From assembly GCA_021737145.1 (NCBI GenBank), contig JAIPEN010000001.1:186001-250000 (forward strand): 64,000 bases of DNA. The letters are read 5' to 3'. The notes under the pieces are model-generated. The model saw only the letters and a list, made by a program, of their open reading frames with translations, did no database searches and was not told where the DNA came from. A program made the position numbers and the translations under genes. Positions within the stretch are counted from its first letter, which is position 1, and each line of letters begins with the position of its first letter. The stretch is from Desulfarculaceae bacterium. Lineage in GTDB: Bacteria; Desulfobacterota; Desulfarculia; Desulfarculales; Desulfarculaceae. This document shows, one piece after another, positions 59,730 to 64,000 of this stretch.

Positions 59730-60241
59730 TTTTGCCCCCGGTGTTCACGCCCCGATTCTGCGCCCAGTGCGGCGGCAAGCTGGTGGCCAACGGAGGGCTG
59801 AACTCCGGCGGAGCGCCCTTTTATTGCTCCGGCTGCGGCTCGCCGGTTTACGAGGACCCCAAGGTGGCCGTGGCGGTTATCGTGGAAAACGGCGACGGGT
59901 TGCTCCTGTTGCGCCGGGCCCAGCACGACCAGGCCCACGGCAAATGGATTTTGCCCGGCGGACACGTGGACCGGGGCGAGGTGGTGGCCCGGGCCGGGGT
60001 GCGCGAGGTGGCCGAGGAGACCGGCCTGGAGGTGGAGATAAGCCGCCTGGTGGGGGTGTACTCCTACCAGGACAACCCCTGGGTGCTGGTGGTCTATGCC
60101 GCCCGGCCCGTGGGAGGCGAGCTGTCCGCCGGACCCGAGGCCCTGGAGATCAGGCACTTTACGCCGGAGGAGCTGCCCTGGGACGAGTTGGGCTACCTTT
60201 CCACGGCCCACGCCCTCAAAGACCATCTGAGCCGGGGCTGA
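59720..60241 (+). CDS. Nudix hydrolase with zinc ribbon
   Basis: 173 residues. An N-terminal zinc ribbon (FCAQCGGKLV..FYCSGCGSPVY) precedes the Nudix box GGHVDRGEVVARAGVREVAEETGLEVE (G-x5-E-x7-REUXEEXGU). This layout is that of NudC/ADP-ribose-type Nudix enzymes, acting on nucleoside diphosphate derivatives. GTG 59720 or TTG 59732 are both possible starts; the frame overlaps the previous gene end. Confidence 0.87.
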   Translation: MRLVLPPVFTPRFCAQCGGKLVANGGLNSGGAPFYCSGCGSPVYEDPKVAVAVIVENGDGLLLLRRAQHDQAHGKWILPGGHVDRGEVVARAGVREVAEETGLEVEISRLVGVYSYQDNPWVLVVYAARPVGGELSAGPEALEIRHFTPEELPWDELGYLSTAHALKDHLSRG

Positions 60242-60326
60242 AGCCTCTCAGCCTTGCCAAAACAGGGCCTTGCTGGTATTTTCTCTTTTCCCCGGAAACT
60301 TGCCTTAGACAAGAGAGTTATGAGTC

Positions 60327-61619
60327 ATGCAACTGAAACCAGAGAAGCTTGCCGAGCTCAGCCCCGAACGCATGCAGAGCATCTTGGTGCGCTCCATGCA
60401 GGATGTCTCGGAAATCTACGGCTCCACCAAGGAGATCCTGGACGACATCCGCACCCGCGGCGACGCGGTGAATGTGGAGCACTACACCAAGCTCAAGTCC
60501 GACCTTAGCGCGGGCGACTTCCTCATCACCCCCGAGGAGACCGAGGCCGCCTACAAGGTGGTTCCTCCCAAGGTGGTGGAGCATCTGAAGATCGCCGCGG
60601 CCAACATACAAAAGTTCCACTCAGCCCAGTTGGACCGTCCCCAGTGGCAGATGGAGGTGACCCCGGGCATCATCGCCGGGCGCAAGAACACCCCCCTGGA
60701 CTCGGCCGGCTGCTACGTGCCCGGCCGGCGGGCGGCCTATCCCTCCAGCGTGCTCATGACCATCCTGCCCGCGGTGGTGGCCGGAGTGGGCCGGGTGATG
60801 GTCTGCACCCCGCCCGACGACGGCCTGACCGCCAACCCCTACACCCTGGTGGCCTGCGATATCGCCGGGGTGCAGGAGGTCTACAAGCTGGGCGGTCCCT
60901 GGGCCGTGGGCGCCATGGCCTATGGCACCCAGACCATGCCCAAGGTGGCCAAGATCGTGGGCCCGGGCAACAAGTACGTGACCGCAGCCAAGATGCTGGT
61001 CTACGGCCAGGTGGACATCGACTCCCCGGCCGGGCCTTCCGAGGCCCTGATTCTGGCCGACCAGACCGCGCGGCCCGATTTTTTGGCCTTGGACTTCTTG
61101 TCCCAGGTGGAGCACGACCCGGACGCGGCCGCGGTGCTGATCACCGACGACCCCGGCCTGGCCCAGGCGGTGTGCGACGAGATCGCCCGGCTCTACCCCA
61201 CCATGCCCCGCACCGAGATCATGGACCAGGCCCTGCGCTACTGCGCGGTGCTGGTGGCCGAGGACATGGAGGCCGCCCTGGAGTTCACCAACCAGTACGC
61301 GGCCGAGCACCTGGAGGTGATCACCGCCGATCCCTTCCTGACCTTGCAGAAGATCCGGCACGCGGGCAGCATCTTCATGGGCCCCTGGGCCCCGGTTCCG
61401 GTGGGCGACTATGCCAGCGGCACCAACCACGTGTTGCCCACCGGGCAGGCGGCCCTGAGCTTCAGCGGGCTGTCGGTGGACGACTTCATCAAGAAGCCCA
61501 CCTACCAGTACCTGACCAAGGAAGGCTTGAGCGCCCTGGGCGAAACGGTCATCACCCTGGCCGAGGCCGAGGGTCTGCCCATTCACGCCATGTGCATCAG
61601 AAAGAGGCTGGAAAGCTAG
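60327..61619 (+). CDS. hisD: Histidinol dehydrogenase
   Basis: 430 residues. Rossmann NAD motif region AGVGRVMVCTPPDD, IVGPGNKYVTAAKM (about 212-225), SPAGPSEALILAD (about 236-248), and the zinc/active-site His in SQVEHDPDAA (about 255-264) and QYAAEHLEV are all present. It oxidises histidinol to histidine. No other his gene is nearby; a paralogue with another polyol substrate is possible but unlikely given full active site. AGAG ribosome site before ATG 60327. Confidence 0.92.
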   Translation: MQLKPEKLAELSPERMQSILVRSMQDVSEIYGSTKEILDDIRTRGDAVNVEHYTKLKSDLSAGDFLITPEETEAAYKVVPPKVVEHLKIAAANIQKFHSAQLDRPQWQMEVTPGIIAGRKNTPLDSAGCYVPGRRAAYPSSVLMTILPAVVAGVGRVMVCTPPDDGLTANPYTLVACDIAGVQEVYKLGGPWAVGAMAYGTQTMPKVAKIVGPGNKYVTAAKMLVYGQVDIDSPAGPSEALILADQTARPDFLALDFLSQVEHDPDAAAVLITDDPGLAQAVCDEIARLYPTMPRTEIMDQALRYCAVLVAEDMEAALEFTNQYAAEHLEVITADPFLTLQKIRHAGSIFMGPWAPVPVGDYASGTNHVLPTGQAALSFSGLSVDDFIKKPTYQYLTKEGLSALGETVITLAEAEGLPIHAMCIRKRLES

Positions 61620-61620
61620 A

Positions 61621-62583
61621 CTAGCCCGGCCTTTCCACCAACCAAACCGACACCGTGCGTCCGGCGTCCGGCCCCTTGGCCGGGGCGCCGGAGGCGCGCA
61701 CCTCCATGCGCAGGGGGTCCACCCCCATGTCGCGCAAGGCGCGGAACACGCTCAGGGCCCGGGCCAGGGCCACCCCTGCGTTGTCATAGTAGAGCTTGGC
61801 CGTGGCCGCCCCCAGGGGGGTGGAGTCGGCGTTGCCTTCCACCACGATGCCGTGCCGGGGCCGGTTTCGCAGACTCCCCGCCGCCCGGTTGAGCTGGGCC
61901 CGGGCCTGGGCCCCCAACTGGGTGCGGCCCGGACCAAAGGAGATGGTGGCCACCAGGCCCCGTTGCGGTTCGGCCGGAGCCGGGGCCGAGGCTTTTTGGG
62001 CCAGGAGCTTTTGCAGGGCCTCCTTTTGTTGGTTCAGGTCGTCCAGGGAGCGTTGCTGGAGCTCCAGCTCCGAGCGCAGCCTGCGGTTCAGGGCGCTGAG
62101 CTGCTCCAGGCGCTGCCGGAGCTGGGGCGAAGGCTTGGGCGCCGGGGCCTTTTGAGTGGCGGCCAGGGAGCGGCTCACCTGGACCAGTTCCTTTTGCAGC
62201 TCTTGCTTTTGCCGGGCCAGCTTGCCCACCACCTGGCGCAGATCGGCCAGGCTTTGCCGCAAAAATTGATTGCCGGACTTTGGGTCGTCCAACCGGCCGT
62301 GGTCGGGCCGGGCGGCGGCCTGCACCGTCTTGACCGGCAGGGGGCGCTCTTGCCAGAACCACCAGGCCGCCCCGGCCAGCACCGTGGCGCACACCAGCCA
62401 CACCGCAGCCACCAGATAGCCGGAGCCGGCTCCAGGGCGGTGGCGCAGGAAGTGGTGGCTACAATCGTGGCAGGTATAAGGGTAAAGGCCGAAATTGCCG
62501 ACCAGGCGTTCCCAAGCTCCCTTGCGATGGGCGCGCCTCAGCTCATGGCAACCGCAGTTCGGACAGACATGTCGGTCGGGCAA
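61621..62583 (-). CDS. OmpA-like C-terminal-domain protein with N-terminal zinc ribbon and coiled coil
   Basis: 320 residues. Starts with a zinc ribbon of two CxxC pairs (CPNCGC at 7-10, CHDCSHHF about 38-41) in the cytoplasm, a membrane helix (LVAAVWLVCATVLAGAAWWFW, about 57-77), a long coiled coil (about 100-200: LRQVVGKLARQKQELQKELVQVSRSL; LRQRLEQLSALNRRLRSELELQQRSLDDLNQQKEAL) and an OmpA-like domain (about 210-320: ISFGPGRTQLGAQARAQLNRAAGSL..VVEGNADSTPLG..AKLYYDNAGVALARALSVFRALRDMGVDPLRMEVRASG). It could bind peptidoglycan with its OmpA part. Zinc ribbon fusion is unusual. Function unknown. Confidence 0.8.
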   Translation of the reverse strand: MPDRHVCPNCGCHELRRAHRKGAWERLVGNFGLYPYTCHDCSHHFLRHRPGAGSGYLVAAVWLVCATVLAGAAWWFWQERPLPVKTVQAAARPDHGRLDDPKSGNQFLRQSLADLRQVVGKLARQKQELQKELVQVSRSLAATQKAPAPKPSPQLRQRLEQLSALNRRLRSELELQQRSLDDLNQQKEALQKLLAQKASAPAPAEPQRGLVATISFGPGRTQLGAQARAQLNRAAGSLRNRPRHGIVVEGNADSTPLGAATAKLYYDNAGVALARALSVFRALRDMGVDPLRMEVRASGAPAKGPDAGRTVSVWLVERPG

Positions 62584-62882
62584 GGATTTTCTCCAGCGGG
62601 CGGACAGCAGAAAACCGATGCGGCCCCGACGGGTGACCGCTTGCTTATTATTGTAATCAAAATTTCGTTTGCTTGTGAACCTGTCATTGAAAAAGGCGTT
62701 TCATGGGGCCGCGGCCCCGGATTTATCCCCGTATGCAAGAATTTTGCCTTTACCCCCCATGGCCGCCTATATATACTTGGAGCGCGGAATCCCGGCTAGG
62801 AACGGTCAGACGTGCCGGGGGCATAGGCCTTTGGCCCCTGCCGGGACGAGCGCCCGGCCGGCGCAGGATAACGGGGAGCAGC
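62584..62882. other. Promoter region of the lpt genes
   Basis: About 300 bases between divergent genes. Positions 62640-62700 are AT-rich (TTATTATTGTAATCAAAATTT) and 62768-62777 read TATATATACT. Likely promoters for both the OmpA-like gene and lptC; I see no gene of its own here. Confidence 0.45.
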
Positions 62883-63476
62883 TTGAAGCGACTGAGGTGG
62901 ATAATCCTGGCCGTATTGGTGGCGGTCGTGGCTGGCGCCCTGGCCGCGGCCATGCTGCACAAGCCGGCCCAGTTGCCCGCCCTCAAGGCGGGCGACGAGG
63001 CGCCAACCGACAGCGACGGCCGTCCCCGCTTGCACGGCTTGAAATACACCCACGTGGAAAACGGGGTGCGAAAATGGAGCCTGAAGGCCAACCGGGCCCG
63101 CTACGAGGAAAACACCAGCCAGGTTTTTCTGGATCAGGTGGCCATCGAGTTCTACCGCGAAAAGGCCGGCCCCATCTACCTGCGGGGAGACGAGGGCGTC
63201 TACAACCAGAAGACCCAAACCGTGACCCTCAAGGGCCACGTGGATGGACGCACCAGCGAAGGCGACCGGCTCTCCACCACGGTGATCACCTACCGCGAGA
63301 AGGACAAGGTGGCCGAGACCGACGCCGAGGTCACCTTCGAGGGCTCGCAATACAAGGTCGTCGGCCAGGGGATGCGGGTGCTGGTGGATAAAAACATCGT
63401 GATACTGAAAAGAAACGTGCGCTCCACCTTCCGGCCCCGGGGTTCGGGACCGCCGCCCGGGGCCACGGTGGATTAG
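62883..63476 (+). CDS. lptC: LPS export ABC transporter periplasmic protein LptC
   Basis: 197 residues. Membrane anchor (RWIILAVLVAVVAGALAAAML, about 5-25) then the LptC/OstA-type beta-jellyroll, starting RPRLHGLKYTHVENGVRKWSLKANRARYEENTSQVFLDQVAIEFYRE and repeating YLRGDEGVYNQKTQTVTLKGHVDG. It passes LPS from LptBFG to LptA. TTG start at 62883 with GGGGAG 6 bases before it; this excludes the spurious upstream frame to 62703. lptA follows 33 bases downstream. Confidence 0.9.
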   Translation: MKRLRWIILAVLVAVVAGALAAAMLHKPAQLPALKAGDEAPTDSDGRPRLHGLKYTHVENGVRKWSLKANRARYEENTSQVFLDQVAIEFYREKAGPIYLRGDEGVYNQKTQTVTLKGHVDGRTSEGDRLSTTVITYREKDKVAETDAEVTFEGSQYKVVGQGMRVLVDKNIVILKRNVRSTFRPRGSGPPPGATVD

Positions 63477-63509
63477 AGCCAAAGTATTTTTCGCCAAGGG
63501 GAGATGGTT

Positions 63510-64000
63510 ATGACCCGGTTCCCGATCGCAACCTTCGTTCTGGCCCTCATGCTGGGCCTGGCCGCCCCAGCCGGCGCGGCCAACCTGCCCATGGCCTCCA
63601 ACGACCAGCCCATCCACGTGGTGGCTGACAGCCTGGAGGTGAACAACAAGGCGCAGGTGGCCGACTTCATTGGCCAAGTCAAGGCGGTGCAGGGCGACGT
63701 AAAGATCACCTGCGACAAGCTCAGCGTGTTCTACGACCAAGAGGGCAAGCAGAGCAAGGACCAGAAAGACTCTGCCGGCATGATGGACGGCGGCGGCAAG
63801 GTCCGCAAGGTGGTGGCCCAGGGTCACGTCAAGGTGGTGCAAAAGGACCGCATCGCCGTGGGGCGCAAGGCCACCTATTGGGCCGGCGGCCGCAAGATGC
63901 TCCTGGAGGGCAAGGCCACGGTGTGGCGCGGCAAGAACCAGATTTCGGGCGACAAGATCACCGTGTTTCTGGATCAGGACCGCGCGGTGGTGCACGGCAA
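63510..64000 (+). CDS. lptA: LPS transport protein LptA (partial, runs off the window)
   Basis: The first 163 residues are visible. Signal peptide (IATFVLALMLGLAAPAGAA), then the OstA-like jellyroll: PIHVVADSLEVNNKAQVADFIGQVKAVQGDVKITCDKLSVFYDQEG and KVRKVVAQGHVKVVQKDRIAVGRKATYWAGGRKMLLEGKATVWRGKNQISGDKITVFLDQ. It forms the periplasmic LPS bridge between LptC and LptD. The ATG at 63510 follows AAGGGGAG by about 7 bases; a second ATG two codons earlier has worse spacing. The gene continues past 64000. Confidence 0.92.
   Translation, partial: MTRFPIATFVLALMLGLAAPAGAANLPMASNDQPIHVVADSLEVNNKAQVADFIGQVKAVQGDVKITCDKLSVFYDQEGKQSKDQKDSAGMMDGGGKVRKVVAQGHVKVVQKDRIAVGRKATYWAGGRKMLLEGKATVWRGKNQISGDKITVFLDQDRAVVHG

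Noticed and set aside
1-64000. CRISPR arrays, insertion sequences, prophage, tRNA or rRNA genes
   Set aside because: No regularly spaced repeats, transposase-like proteins, integrases or tRNA-like cloverleaf could be recognised by reading; a dedicated scan could still find a short RNA gene.

Overview
The window is about 64 kb of uniformly GC-rich, gene-dense DNA from a Gram-negative bacterium. LptC/LptA, MltA, a CopB-like barrel tail and OmpA-type proteins indicate an outer membrane. The gene set (rubredoxin, desulfoferrodoxin, rubrerythrin, flavodiiron protein, multihaem cytochromes, an iron-sulfur flavoprotein, a selenocysteine peroxiredoxin, PEP-CTERM proteins, HEAT protein of the DVU0298 type) points to an anaerobic deltaproteobacterium (Desulfobacterota), perhaps near the Desulfarculus group. 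That placement is inferred from gene content only. No rRNA, tRNA, CRISPR array, insertion sequence or prophage was seen.

Layout. 1-2.5 kb: end of a PEP-CTERM protein, an outer-membrane barrel, and a flavodoxin / iron-sulfur flavoprotein / rubredoxin-like set. 2.5-10.7 kb: DUF362 protein, a NrfH-like quinol dehydrogenase paired with an octahaem HAO-type cytochrome, a SelD-associated flavoprotein, a BRCT protein of low GC, trpS, a cysteine-cluster protein with no normal start codon, and a second PEP-CTERM protein. 11.3-14 kb: modABC with a divergent modE and two ModE-type boxes between them. 14-17.2 kb: an ene-reductase-like enzyme, a membrane protein, a GntR regulator and a HEAT protein. 17.2-20.4 kb: an oxygen-defence island (flavodiiron protein, rubredoxin, superoxide reductase, rubrerythrin, PerR). 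20.6-27.4 kb: macrodomain protein, MltA, DUF89, a methyltransferase and a large helicase-exonuclease fusion. 27.5-31 kb: pyrB-pyrC behind a 44-codon leader ORF, then a KptA-like protein whose active-site motifs are lost. 31.2-34.8 kb: selenoprotein peroxiredoxin, a multicopper oxidase fused to a barrel-like tail, and a YajD-type HNH protein. 35.4-47.9 kb: housekeeping genes (recG, purM, ispG, proS, relA/spoT, rpmB, an IF-1 paralogue, gamma carbonic anhydrase). 48-50.6 kb: M23 peptidase and a ChaN-PDZ lipoprotein. 50.8-59.7 kb: a compact operon joining a full chemosensory core (CheY, CheA, HPt-CheW, CheR, CheD, CheB) to partner-switch parts (two STAS proteins, a receiver-PP2C phosphatase and a receiver-anti-sigma kinase). 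59.7-64 kb: Nudix, hisD, an OmpA-like protein, lptC and a truncated lptA.

The strongest unusual signals are the selenocysteine peroxiredoxin with an obvious SECIS hairpin, the chemosensory/partner-switch hybrid operon with no receptor gene beside it, the MrfA-MrfB-like fusion, the degenerate KptA-like protein, the pyrL-like leader and the paired ModE boxes.
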